In this document: one piece after another, positions 22,519-32,154 of the stretch
How positions within the stretch are numbered: position 1 is the first letter of the stretch
How the letters are laid out: each line of letters starts with the position of its first letter
Origin: Trichomonas tenax
Lineage: Eukaryota > Parabasalia > Trichomonadida > Trichomonadidae
Assembly (NCBI GenBank): GCA_023091735.1
Contig: JALKBU010000135.1
Location: 1 to 64,000, forward strand
Reading direction: 5' to 3'
Length of the DNA: 64,000 nt
Program-made: the position numbers and the translations under genes
Notes under the pieces: generated by a model
The model's input: only the letters and a program-made list of their open reading frames with translations
Told to the model about the DNA's origin: nothing
Databases searched by the model: none

Positions 22519-23667
22519 TTATAGACTTTTGTAATATTGTTCAAGATTGGAAATAATTTTGACAATCGAACCAGTTTTCGGAATCTGCAAATCATCAGCA
22601 AGCTTATTCAAACACGAGACTAGTGCGTTTCTATATGGGTTATCAAGTGCGTTTGACTTTGTCATTGTATCTTTTTTAACTTCGATTCCTGTAAAGCGCT
22701 CTTCAAGTTTCCACATTCCCTCAGACATTGTTATGCGATAATCATATGCCACACCCGTGAATGCACCGAAGAGAACAAGAAAGTGACCAAGATTGAAACA
22801 AAACATTCTCTGTGCCTGTAAATCAGGATCGTCAGCTCTGATTCCACAGAAAGTTAGCTTATCATCATCAGCCTGGAACAATGGTTCCATTTCTAATAAA
22901 AATTGTTGAACTTCTTTGTTTGTTGGTGATAAATTTTGTTCTGGAACTGTTGTTTGAGTAGTTGCTGGACACTCAGTGAGTATGAATGCATTTTGATTCT
23001 GTTTTATAGCAGACTTCGCTTTTTCTTCAGGATAATGTTCATCAGGGTCTAAAAATGGTGAAACAGGGAAATCTTGGTGATTTTTCATTTTCTCTTGATA
23101 AGCTAAAACTCTATTTTCACTTCTTTTTTGATCAAATTGCATAAATTGCTCGAAAAAGTTATCAAAGCCTTCGTGGCACAATTCGTCAAATCTTTCAGTA
23201 TTTACGTGATTCTGTTCACATGCCATTTCATAGGCCATTCTTTTTTGATAGTGTAATACATTAACTTTGTCTATAGCGATTTTTTTAGAATAACTTTCCC
23301 TTGCAACGAAAAATCCTGCTTTAAATTCGAAAATTATTATATTCCTAAGCCAAAAGCGATCAATTTTCTCTTCAGTTTGTGCAACAAGTGTAAGTTGATC
23401 AAGATCGAATTCGAATTTTTGTAAACCTTGTAATTCAATTGATAATTTTGAGCAATTTAGAGTTGAAAGAGCCGAGTACTCGTAAACATTCCAATGCCAC
23501 ACATCTTTCGTTATCACAGGCTCATTTAATTTTTTTATATCTCCGTTTACTTCGATTGATCCGCCAGTAAAGTGGAAATCTTGAGCAGGACAGAAAAGTA
23601 TCCTTTGAATCTGTTCCACTTTAAGAACTCCCGGTGGTAAATAAAAGAAATATGAGTTCTCACTCAT
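22519..23667 (-). CDS. Conserved-looking soluble protein, function unknown
   Basis: 382 residues from ATG 23667. The N-terminal 100 residues look beta-rich (YFFYLPPGVLKVEQIQRILF). A charged helical stretch follows at about 140-210 (QKRMAYEMACEQNHVNTERF), then an acidic linker, then a helical C-terminal part (MFCFNLGHFLVLFGAFTGVAYDYRI) that is mildly hydrophobic but too broken for a clear membrane helix. No signal peptide. I recognise no family. The long intact frame and good codon use support a real gene. Confidence 0.65.
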   Translation of the reverse strand: MSENSYFFYLPPGVLKVEQIQRILFCPAQDFHFTGGSIEVNGDIKKLNEPVITKDVWHWNVYEYSALSTLNCSKLSIELQGLQKFEFDLDQLTLVAQTEEKIDRFWLRNIIIFEFKAGFFVARESYSKKIAIDKVNVLHYQKRMAYEMACEQNHVNTERFDELCHEGFDNFFEQFMQFDQKRSENRVLAYQEKMKNHQDFPVSPFLDPDEHYPEEKAKSAIKQNQNAFILTECPATTQTTVPEQNLSPTNKEVQQFLLEMEPLFQADDDKLTFCGIRADDPDLQAQRMFCFNLGHFLVLFGAFTGVAYDYRITMSEGMWKLEERFTGIEVKKDTMTKSNALDNPYRNALVSCLNKLADDLQIPKTGSIVKIISNLEQYYKSL

Positions 23668-23954
23668 CTGTTACTTTTATAATCAACTTTACGTGTCAAA
23701 ATATTTTTCAATCTTTCATCATTTAACCACAATCATAGATCCATATGAAACTCAAAAATTTCGAATCATTTCATTTCTTAAGATTATTTTTCGAATTAAG
23801 GTTTTTCTCAGTCAAACTTCAATGACAATATGTCACGATGATTTTCTATGCATTACCAATAGATTGTAAGCTGTTTGAAGATTATATATTTACCTTTTTT
23901 CTGATAATTAAAATCTGAACTAACAAACAGTATCTATGGGTCCAAGAGTATAAA

Positions 23955-24689
23955 TTATTGAGGTTGTTTATGCTTCTGATCTCTAACAAATTTCCTAGAG
24001 ATTCGATCAGCTAATCTGACTGGTTCAGGCTCTCTAAACTTGCATAAACCTTTAACAATGTCTACAATACCATCCAGAGTGCATAGATGACCGCAAGAAA
24101 CATAAATCGGATTAAATGGGATTGAATCTGTTGTTCTCATCACAGCGCACTTGATTTTGAAGCCATCTTCAAGCGTATGTTCCAACTTCATGTAGTCACC
24201 CCTATTGGGACACTTAGACTGCACCATGTCTTGAACTTGACGAGAATGAAGACCTCCACCAACATAAAGGAACGTTTTAGAAGCACCACATGTTGGCAGT
24301 CCACACTTGATTCCTACATAGCTTGCAAGGCCAAAACCACGCGGATGCCATTCTCCATTGCCATCCACTATGATCAGGTCTATGTTGATGCCTGTGCTGG
24401 CTTGTTTGAACTCTTCTAACATCTGCAAGATAACTGGTCCTTCTCTGAAACAAAGAAGACCTGGAACATATGGTACATCTGTGTGGACGACTGAGCACTT
24501 GGAATAGACCGGGTTTTCAATGTTATTGACATCAACAACAACTAAACATCCAACCATTAGATCTCCTTCGACTGTCAAATCTGCTCCAGCGACATATCTG
24601 ACATTAGTGAGTTGTCGGTTGTGGTCTATTTGTTGCCTCATTTCGTTCTGGGCTGCAATCATCCATTCCTGGTCGATATCTGAACTCAT
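23955..24689 (-). CDS. Endonuclease V
   Basis: Nuclease that cuts next to inosine in nucleic acid; eukaryotic members act mainly on RNA. 244 residues from ATG 24689. The metal-binding acids are visible: D37 in VAGADLTVEG, E83 in CFREGPVIL and D109 in IIVDGNGEWHPRGFG. The PYVPG wedge lies at 73-77 and the C-terminal signature PEPVRLADRISR is intact. An upstream ATG at 24719 and a longer open frame exist, but those residues are hydrophobic and not family-like, so the shorter start is preferred. Complete and probably active. Confidence 0.93.
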   Translation of the reverse strand: MSSDIDQEWMIAAQNEMRQQIDHNRQLTNVRYVAGADLTVEGDLMVGCLVVVDVNNIENPVYSKCSVVHTDVPYVPGLLCFREGPVILQMLEEFKQASTGINIDLIIVDGNGEWHPRGFGLASYVGIKCGLPTCGASKTFLYVGGGLHSRQVQDMVQSKCPNRGDYMKLEHTLEDGFKIKCAVMRTTDSIPFNPIYVSCGHLCTLDGIVDIVKGLCKFREPEPVRLADRISRKFVRDQKHKQPQ

Positions 24690-27225
24690 TTCCAACAAAA
24701 ATTTTATGCATACAATCATTCGATTATACAAACAAAAGCTAACTATGGAGAGATAAGCAGAAAAATTAAGTTTCAAAAAAAAAAATTAAATTTGACGATC
24801 AGATCTTAAAACTCTTCATTTTATTGTATTAATGATGCCAAATGATAGTGCATGAAGTGTACTTACCAAGTATACATTTATTATTGATTGAATCAAAAAG
24901 CATTGCTGTATCGACTGCGACTAATGCACCCGTGAAAATAAACGGTTTCGCGATCCCTTAATATATGCTTTTTTCACTGATTTCGAGGTTCTACCAGTGC
25001 AAGCACCCCTCCAGACAGTTGAAATCTAGCGGTTCATCGTTCAATATTTCATTAATTCTTCGATCTTCAAGAATTTTCATCACATTTAAGGCATAAACAG
25101 TCAATAAAACACAAATACGAAGCTAACCTTCACATATTATGATTTGTTGACTCTTGATACTTTCGATGTTCATCCAGAACTAATTAATTTGACATTCCTT
25201 AACAAATCTACATCTTCTACGATACAATGAGTTTTCTAGGTCACTTCTCGCCCTTGGAAATCTCAGAACATCGTAGAAAATCCGATGAGTCGGAATCTTT
25301 CATTTATCAATCAACATTACGCGATTTAGCTGTCTGATAACATGACAGACAGATAGTAAATATACACGTGTTTGTCATATTACTAGATGACATGAGTTAT
25401 TTGCGACTTAAATTATCCTTTAATAAATATCATCAAAAATGATCAATTCCTGGCACAAGACCTGCAGAGACTCGCTGTTCTGGAGAGCTTGTGCCAGAAA
25501 TTGATCATTTTTGATGGAATTTATTTATTTTTCGATAATTTATCAAGTTTTGATACAAATGATTGTGATATTTGCATACACAACTTGCATATATCCAAAT
25601 TACACTCTTCTTAATGAAATATAGCTTTCAAGTATACAATAATATCGATATGCTGGGTGAAACGAACCAGAAACACTTCATTTACAAAGATATTTGATCT
25701 TTTTGGCTATAATCTAGGTTTTTGAATCCATTATACAGTATTTTGCTTATTCTAATGCAAAGACATAATCATCATGGTTACTGAAAGCAATGGAGTCACT
25801 CAAAAATCACACGTTTGTGTGATTTTGCCGTATTTTAACAGAAACAACTGTATTTCAATCTATTTTATCCATTTCAATGCATATATAGACAAATTAGATT
25901 GAAATATAGTTGCCTATAGCAATTTTTAGTAATAGACATTTATCGATTGATTTTTTTAAGTGTGTATAGAGCATTTGACAGTATTATATCCACATAACGC
26001 ACAATGACATATCAATGGATACTTATTTATTGTCATGAAACATATAAAAATGCATTGATTTGCGTATTCATGTAAAACTTATCAATAATATATAGTTTTT
26101 CTGCAATGCCATCATTAACCATACACAATACAATAATATATTTAGAGATAAATAGATTTTTGGCAATATCTGCATCTAGATGATATAGATCAACCGACAA
26201 TATGCATTTTATATATAGAACATATAGAGAAAACAGTATATATGGGCTATAAAACATGTTTATTCAATGATACGATAAAAATATAAAATGGAAAGATCTT
26301 AATCTTAATCTATTATTATCTTCGAATATCAATCTAAAATTTATCACATAGAAATGCTAACAGTAGAAGTGCGTACATTTAACTGAAAGTTAACATATTG
26401 AATTTTTGCAAGAAAATATCTCATTGCCATTTGCTGTAAAATTAGAAAGAACGCATCGCAGTCAGTTGCAATTGACATGTGAATGATATTAATGACGAGA
26501 TCGATATATTTATTAATGCAAAATATCGAAAAGTATATTTATGTGTATTTACTATACACAAATCATACAGGGTAATGAAGTTGAGGTATTTGTGAATGAA
26601 TCATTTCTTAAAATCGATTATTTGTATTTCGCGTATATTTTAAACGTGCATCAATTTGACGATTTGAGTATTCTGCATAGAGAGTGTGTATAAGGATGTT
26701 GATATGTATCATATTAGCGTATCAGATCTCCTCAATAAGCACCGTAGAAAAAGATCAATTTTTCGAGATTTCGGTCTTACCGACAATGCTGTGATTAGAT
26801 GGCAGCAATGATACATATAGTATATGGAGCATATGCCAACAAGAGATAACACCTTGGTTTCAAACTGGAACAAAGATGCATTTTGTATCTCGGTAACCAG
26901 AAAGAAAATTGTGATTTTCTTTTTTGAAATCAATGATGAAATATGACTCAAAGAAGAATATGATGTTAAATCAACTAAAATTTTAACCGACCAAACAAAA
27001 AGTGAGATTGAATAGTTTACAGTCGCGGAAAGGTGACATGTCTCTTCAACTTTTATGAATTAAGGTTTAGAAAACTTAATGTAAGGAATAACCTTAACCA
27101 TTGCTCTTTAAGTATAGAGCCCTTTTGTTAAGGAATTTTAATTAATATCAGTTCTTAACTTTGAATACCAAGATAGCTGTGAACTATATCAATTTATCCT
27201 TGCTCCGTGAAAATATAAATTCGAG
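24690..27225. other. Long spacer with hairpin-rich segment
   Basis: About 2.5 kb without a credible gene. Between 25200 and 25520 several inverted repeats cluster, the longest at 25431-25516. Open frames at 26033-26257 and 26709-26951 are AT-driven and unsupported. It could hold an RNA gene, but none is recognised. Confidence 0.5.
25431..25516. repeat. 29-bp inverted repeat (strong hairpin)
   Basis: Arms 25431-25459 and 25488-25516 pair with one mismatch; each contains ATCAAAAATGATCAATT and TGGCACAAG or their complement. The loop is 28 nt. Weaker pairing extends outward by about 8 bp. It could be a MITE-like element or a hairpin RNA precursor. Confidence 0.65.
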
Positions 27226-27761
27226 TCATGGAGAGCTGCAGATGGCTTCAAAAGTGGCAATGGAGGGTTCACAAGCGGAGTGATTCAATTTAAAAAACAG
27301 ACTAAATTATTTGCCTTAATTGGCGGAAAAGGTGCTGATGATAATGTTACTACTATTCCATTGCCGCAAAGCTGTGGTGGAGGTGGTAATGGTGGCTTAG
27401 ATGTGAGTCAATCAGGCACAATATATTGTTCAGGAGGAAGTGGGGGTGGTGCAACAACCTTTTTTTAAAGAATTTTTTTATGCCCGATCGTATCATCGTG
27501 AGTGCAGGAGGTGGTGGAAGTTCTCAATTTGGTAAAGGAGGGCATGTAGGAGGTCTTTCTAGAATGAATGGACCAGGATATTTCGCTGATCTATTTATGT
27601 TAGGTGCAAATCAAACATTTGGATATCTTCCTGGCATAGGTCAGGATGCAGTTGACAAAATTGGTTGGTATAAGTTTGGAGCAGAAGGGGCTGGTGGTGG
27701 TGGAGGTTCTTCTCTTTACAGGAAAATAACAACATCAAATAAGTCTCTTCTTGAATGGTAA
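27226..27761 (+). pseudogene. Remnant of a Gly-rich surface-type protein
   Basis: From about 27226 the frame reads ADGFKSGNGGFTSGVIQFKK, then LFALIGGKGADDN, CGGGGNGGLDVSQSG and GGSGGGATTF, and hits a stop near 27466. The domain continues in another frame (RIIVSAGGGGSSQFGKGG, QTFGYLPGIGQD, EGAGGGGGSSLY) to 27761. This is the glycine-rich domain with the ALK/LTK-like pattern seen in expanded trichomonad families. No ATG is found at the start, and one frameshift breaks the middle. Decayed. Confidence 0.7.
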
Positions 27762-27782
27762 TAAACATTAAGGTTAATTCTA

Positions 27783-28442
27783 ACCTCACAAAATTGACAT
27801 TATTTTCCATACTAATTGGTAATTGAATCAACTTCAAATGATTCATATCCAATGTATGGCATATTTTACAATGCATTCAGGAAGTCATTTCCTATTCGAT
27901 CATTTCTTAATATATCTGTGAGTGGTTCATATACAGATCCCGCGTGGCTCCAACCCGAACGTGTAATTGAGAATCTTCATCACAAAAATGGATGGGCTTC
28001 AACAAACGAACCAAATCCATTTATTGAATTCTCTTTTTTAAACTCAATTTTATTTATGACCGGTTATAGTCTTATGGAACCATCTGAAGATGACGAAAGC
28101 ATTAGAAATTGGCGCGTTGATTGTTTGACTGATGATTCCTATATCACCGTTGATTCCCATCAAAATGATGATACTTTATGTCCAGGACTTCCTCCATGGA
28201 CGAATTGTGGAACAAATGATAATAAACTATTTCATTTAAGTGAGCATCATTACTGCAAATCGGTGAAAATAGTAGGAACCGGATTCAGTCAAAGTGGACG
28301 ATATTATTTGAGTTTATCTGCTGTTGACTTTTCTGGAATTCTCTATGTTTCTCCCGATTACGAAATTCCCACTTTATGTCTATGCTATTACCGCCATCGA
28401 TATTTGGTATTAAATATGATGGCAATGATATTTATCGACTAA
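27783..28442 (+). pseudogene. Discoidin (F5/8-type C)-like domain, copy 1
   Basis: An open frame of 208 codons from 27816 without an upstream ATG; the first in-frame ATG is 27852. Legible features are YGIFYNAFRKSFPIRSFL, a region PSEDDESIRNWRVDCLTDDS resembling the core of discoidin-like domains, and SGRYYLSLSAVDFSGILY, which is their usual end in trichomonad proteins. It is the upstream member of a tandem pair. The lack of a start and the broken neighbour suggest it is a gene fragment rather than an active gene. Confidence 0.6.
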
Positions 28443-28459
28443 ATTTATACTATCAGACT

Positions 28460-29124
28460 ATTTTAACCTCATAAAATTGACAGAACTTTTACACGCACAG
28501 TGATAATTGTATCAACATCCAATGATACATATCCAATGTATGGTATATTTTACAATGCTTTTAAGAAGTCATTCCCAATCCGCTCCTTTCTTAAAGTATC
28601 AGTAAGTTCAAATTATGAGAATGATCTATTCATTCCTTCTGTGCGATTAATTGAAAATCTGAATGAAAGATAGGGATGGTCCTCATCAAATGAATTAAAT
28701 TCTTACGTTGAATTCACCTTTTTGGATTCAATTTTATTTCTTACAGGATACAGCTTAAAGGCACCTTGGGACGATGATGAGAACATTAGAAATTGGCGTG
28801 TTGATTGTTTAACTAATGATTCATATATAACTATTGACCAACATATAAACGATGATTCTTTATGTCCAGGCATTCCTGCGAATCATGCTTGTGGAAATAA
28901 CGATAATAAACTTTTTCATCTATGTGAATCTGTTTACTGTAAATCAGTCAAAATTATACAAACAGGTGTAGGGCAAAGTGGACGATATTTTTTAAGTCTA
29001 TCTGCCGTTGACTTTTCTGGTATTCTTTATTATTCAAGAAAGTTTAAAAGCCCAACTCAATGCTTATGTTATTGTCGATATATGAAAATGATTTTACACA
29101 TGATGGCTTTAATATTCATTTAAT
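28460..29124 (+). pseudogene. Discoidin (F5/8-type C)-like domain, copy 2, with nonsense codon
   Basis: Second copy of the 684-bp unit. The same domain is readable (YGIFYNAFKKSFPIRSFL, ENIRNWRVDCLTNDSYITID, SGRYFLSLSAVDFSGILYYS), but a TAG interrupts it after IENLNER, near 28672, and there is no upstream start codon. Sequences before both copies match (taacctca.aaaattgaca), so the duplicated unit includes non-coding flank. Confidence 0.7.
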
Positions 29125-29200
29125 AAATTCCTATTTTTTTAAATAATATTATTGATTTAAGTGATAAAGCAGTTAATATTTTGATAACTATAAATATGAT

Positions 29201-30514
29201 TTACAAGAAAAATAATGCTGCTCCTTTTGCAGCTTCTTCATAAGATTCGCTGAAGACGACTTCCTTCCGAAATTCAGATGAAATTGCACGACATAGTAAT
29301 TTTGATTTTCTGATGGCATTTCCAGATGCAACTATTCTGGATTTAGAAGCTATCATCTCTTGAGTTATGTCGCCACGTAATGTGCAAGCAAGGGCTTTTG
29401 CAAGAGCAGCAGCAATCTTTCCAATCTTGAAATTCGACGGTGTCAATTCTGAAAGTTTTCCTTTAAGTTTGTTATCCCAGCGTTCTCCAATGAAGTGTGG
29501 CTCAAAGTCTGGAAGGTCCTCGGAATCAAACTCAGCAAGACCAAGTTCATCAATCTTCTTGTAAACATCATCCATTGGAATATCATTAAATCCAAAATCT
29601 GATAAAATTCCTTTCACGAAATTGGCCAAAAGCTTCCAAGCTTCACCACCAAGCATAGGTGCAGATACAGCAAGGAACTGCTTTTTGGTAAATGGTCTAA
29701 CCTCAATCTTGGCTGAGTTCATGAGTTGATGAGCAAATTTTTCATTTGTCATCATCGAACATTGCATTCCTGTTCCGATTGTGACGTAGATATCTTGATC
29801 ACGCTCTAAGGACGTACCACTGATACTAGCCTGGTTGTCTCCAAGAGCAACATATACATCAATATCAGTTTTAAGTCCAAACTCAGTTGCGATTTTTGAA
29901 TCAATTTTTCCAGCAAGTGAGCCACACTTGATGATCTCAGGGAGAATTCCCTCTGGTATGTTAAGAGCCTTTATAGCATCTTTGTTCCATGTATTCGTGA
30001 AAATATCGTATAATCCCCATGCAGCGGCATCTGTTGGGTCTGTGACTGCAGGTTTACCTGTAAGATGAGAAACATACAAATCGTGGATTGTTGCACAGTG
30101 TGTTGCGTCCGAAAGATCGGACTGTGCAAGAGTTGTGAATCCAAATCCATCTTTCAGTTTTTCACAACCTTTGATTGATGTAATCTGCGATAATTTTCCA
30201 GTTACAGAGCCTCTGCGGTCCTCCCAGTTGATTAAATTATCAATTTTATTATCCTTTCGACAAATAACAACTCCATGCATCTGTCCAGTGACGCCAATAT
30301 AGTGAACATTCTGTTTTAATTCATTTGGAATGCTCTTTATCAAGCTATTTGTGCAATCGAAGATTTTAGAAACTGATTGTTCACTAAATCCTGGTTTTAT
30401 ATGCAATTCAGCATTATGGGGCTTTGAATCAACGTATAGTGATGCTTTTGTTTCAACATTGGCAACAACAACTGCAACTTTTGATGTTCCAATGTCGATT
30501 CCTAATGAGAGCAT
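29201..30514 (-). CDS. Sedoheptulokinase-like FGGY carbohydrate kinase
   Basis: 437 residues from ATG 30514. FGGY kinases transfer phosphate from ATP to an open-chain sugar. The N-terminal phosphate loop SLGIDIGTSKVAV, the block YIGVTGQMHGVV, INWEDRRG, ATIHDLYVSHLTGKP and PHFIGERWDN follow human sedoheptulokinase (SHPK) closely. The second lobe has VTIGTGMQCS and the ATP-side motif IVASGNAIRKS. Sedoheptulose 7-phosphate would feed the non-oxidative pentose phosphate steps; xylulo- or ribulokinase is a less likely alternative. Divergent from the small membrane protein, with 252 bp between starts. The stop overlaps TAAA. Confidence 0.8.
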   Translation of the reverse strand: MLSLGIDIGTSKVAVVVANVETKASLYVDSKPHNAELHIKPGFSEQSVSKIFDCTNSLIKSIPNELKQNVHYIGVTGQMHGVVICRKDNKIDNLINWEDRRGSVTGKLSQITSIKGCEKLKDGFGFTTLAQSDLSDATHCATIHDLYVSHLTGKPAVTDPTDAAAWGLYDIFTNTWNKDAIKALNIPEGILPEIIKCGSLAGKIDSKIATEFGLKTDIDVYVALGDNQASISGTSLERDQDIYVTIGTGMQCSMMTNEKFAHQLMNSAKIEVRPFTKKQFLAVSAPMLGGEAWKLLANFVKGILSDFGFNDIPMDDVYKKIDELGLAEFDSEDLPDFEPHFIGERWDNKLKGKLSELTPSNFKIGKIAAALAKALACTLRGDITQEMIASKSRIVASGNAIRKSKLLCRAISSEFRKEVVFSESYEEAAKGAALFFL

Positions 30515-30766
30515 CTTCAAAAATGTAAAATTCTATCGGAAATAAAACACTCACAACAGAGACATCCAAAATAATACTTTAATTTTTTATAAGAACACTT
30601 TTCTATAAATCTGCCGTTGTAAAATGTCAATCAAAATGTAAGGACATTTTACACGGCATTTCATAAATTTACATGACATTTTGCATTTTTACATGTCATT
30701 TTAAGAGATGAATAATTTTGTCACGTAGATCAAAATTTTGACAGTGCCATCATTAAAAGTGTCATT
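30515..30766. promoter_or_regulatory. Divergent promoter with paired TTTACATG(A/T)CA elements
   Basis: The spacer between two divergent genes holds TTTACATGACA at 30668-30678 and TTTACATGTCA at 30688-30698, spaced 20 bp apart, plus related words (aaaatgtcaa, ttttacacggca) near 30620-30660. TCATT initiators for the plus-strand gene lie at 30750-30754 and 30762-30766. Confidence 0.6.
30750..30754 (+). promoter_or_regulatory. Initiator (TCATT)
   Basis: TCATT with its adenine 15 nt before the ATG at 30767. A second TCATT abuts the ATG and would leave almost no leader, so this one is preferred. Confidence 0.5.
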
Positions 30767-31078
30767 ATGGTGAAGAAAGATAAGAAAGAAAACAAGCAAC
30801 AAGACAAAGATTTTGAGGACTACAAAAACGCTTTTAACAGTGAAGATGACCGTATCGGACATTCTGTAACAATGATTATCACTGTTTGCATTGGTGTTTA
30901 TTTCATGTTTAATATACGTCAGTTTATGATGCTTTTCTATTCACCACAGAATCCAGCATGGAGAAATATCGTTAACTTCATTTCTTTGATTTCATGCTGC
31001 TGGCTATTTGGATATATTTTAGCTAAATCAATTTCTTTCGGCCGAAGATTCGTTCGCACACACTTAAGGAAGAAATAA
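30767..31078 (+). CDS. Small two-TM membrane protein
   Basis: 103 residues. A very basic N-terminus (VKKDKKENKQQDKDFEDYKN) is followed by two hydrophobic helices at about 34-55 (VTMIITVCIGVYFMFNI) and 68-88 (IVNFISLISCCWLFGYILA) and a basic end (RRFVRTHLRKK). The family is not recognised. Charge distribution suggests both ends are cytosolic. Clear initiator upstream, and the stop overlaps TAAA. Confidence 0.7.
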   Translation: MVKKDKKENKQQDKDFEDYKNAFNSEDDRIGHSVTMIITVCIGVYFMFNIRQFMMLFYSPQNPAWRNIVNFISLISCCWLFGYILAKSISFGRRFVRTHLRKK

Positions 31079-31319
31079 ATACAAAACCTATCATATAATA
31101 AACAATTTATTACTATTTATTATCGAAAATTGAAATTTTTGGTTTTCATTGTTTTGAAAAGTATAAAATGTTCGCAAATAAGCCATTTTTATGTAAAAGC
31201 ATCAAGAAAATGCTTCAAATGTGACAATTTGAATACGAAAAATAAAAACGTACAAAAAACAGCTGCATCACGTAATGAAAAATCTTTGAACCTTCATATG
31301 AAAGTAAAGCAACAATTAA

Positions 31320-31844
31320 TTACACCTGGAAAGTCTTAAAAGACTTCTTTTCACCGTGAAACTTGAATGTAAGGGTTGTATTCTTTGGGAATTGCATTAC
31401 ATCGGAAATTGCCTTTACTATTTTGATGGTGTTTAGGTTTTGATCGCTGGAAACCCAGTAGCTGAGACTGGTCGATTTTTTTTCTTTATCTTTGAGAGAA
31501 ATTCTCACTCCTATTACTTCTTTAGGAAAATTATTGCCTACAGCGGACAGAACCGATTTTTCCCATGCCAAGTCCGAAAATTCCATTTTTAGAATTATGT
31601 ACCAGTTTCCTTTGTATTTGTTAGAATCAGCTTCCCAAACAGGGCGGAAATCGTCGCGGAACAAATGTAAATCAGTTAAATTGGGTAATTCGGAAGGTAA
31701 TTTGATCATTTGATAATATCTCCAGAAATCTTCAACAGTTTCGAAAGTAGCGATGTTGTGAATGCAGTCGTCATAACTTTTGGTCTTTGTTTCTTCTTGG
31801 CTGAGATATGACAAACACCACTTGTGTTGCAAAGGGTGTGCCAT
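31320..31844 (-). CDS. eIF4E family cap-binding protein, unusual W/Y type
   Basis: 174 residues. Starts MAHPLQHKWC, matching the conserved HPLQ.W entry to the eIF4E fold. Alignable positions: W9 (human W43), Y24 (human W56, one of the two cap-stacking tryptophans), W41 in VEDFW (human W73, eIF4G/4E-BP side) and W70-E71 (human W102-E103). The spacing between Y24, W41 and W70 equals that of human W56, W73 and W102. W with Y is the pattern used to define class III eIF4E. Translation factor or translational repressor in the cytosol. The TCATT initiator at 31849-31853 leaves a 7-nt leader. Confidence 0.88.
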   Translation of the reverse strand: MAHPLQHKWCLSYLSQEETKTKSYDDCIHNIATFETVEDFWRYYQMIKLPSELPNLTDLHLFRDDFRPVWEADSNKYKGNWYIILKMEFSDLAWEKSVLSAVGNNFPKEVIGVRISLKDKEKKSTSLSYWVSSDQNLNTIKIVKAISDVMQFPKNTTLTFKFHGEKKSFKTFQV

Positions 31845-32154
31845 GAAAAATGACGATTATTTTGGTTTCAAATATTTAATTTCGTATTAGTTCATATGTG
31901 GAATATAATTAACATAAAAAGCCTATTTTTCAAGTTAAAATCATCGATTTACCAGTAGAATTTTCACTTCCATTGTTTTGATATTTCACCAATATTTACA
32001 CAAAAAACATTTTACATGACAAAATATTTTGTAAATTTCAAAATAATTTTACATGACAGAAGTAATATTTTTTTTCTCAAAATAAAACATTTAGAAATAG
32101 TTCTAATTTATATAAGATAAAATACAGAAATATAAACGAAACATCAAAAAATAA
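31845..32154. other. Spacer with two TTTACATGACA elements
   Basis: Upstream region of the eIF4E gene and 3' flank of the next gene. TTTACATGACA occurs at 32011-32021 and 32048-32058 in the same orientation. Otherwise AT-rich. Confidence 0.55.
31849..31853 (-). promoter_or_regulatory. Initiator (TCATT) of the eIF4E gene
   Basis: Reads TCATT on the minus strand, 7 nt before the start codon. Two TTTACATGACA elements lie 160-210 bp further upstream (32011-32021, 32048-32058). Confidence 0.6.

Noticed and set aside
23914..23926. ACTAACAAACAG, close to the trichomonad 3' splice motif
   Set aside because: It lies in a spacer with no 5' GTATGT partner or plus-strand coding sequence, and differs at one key base.
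24930..25060. Possible tRNA or small nuclear RNA with GGTTTCG-like words
   Set aside because: No A and B boxes with correct spacing and no cloverleaf could be drawn.
25270..25300. Hammerhead-ribozyme-like CGATGAG word
   Set aside because: The conserved CUGAUGAG and GAAA core and third stem are not present.
26033..26951. Open frames of 74-80 codons on the minus strand
   Set aside because: AT-driven composition, no start context, no similarity pattern.
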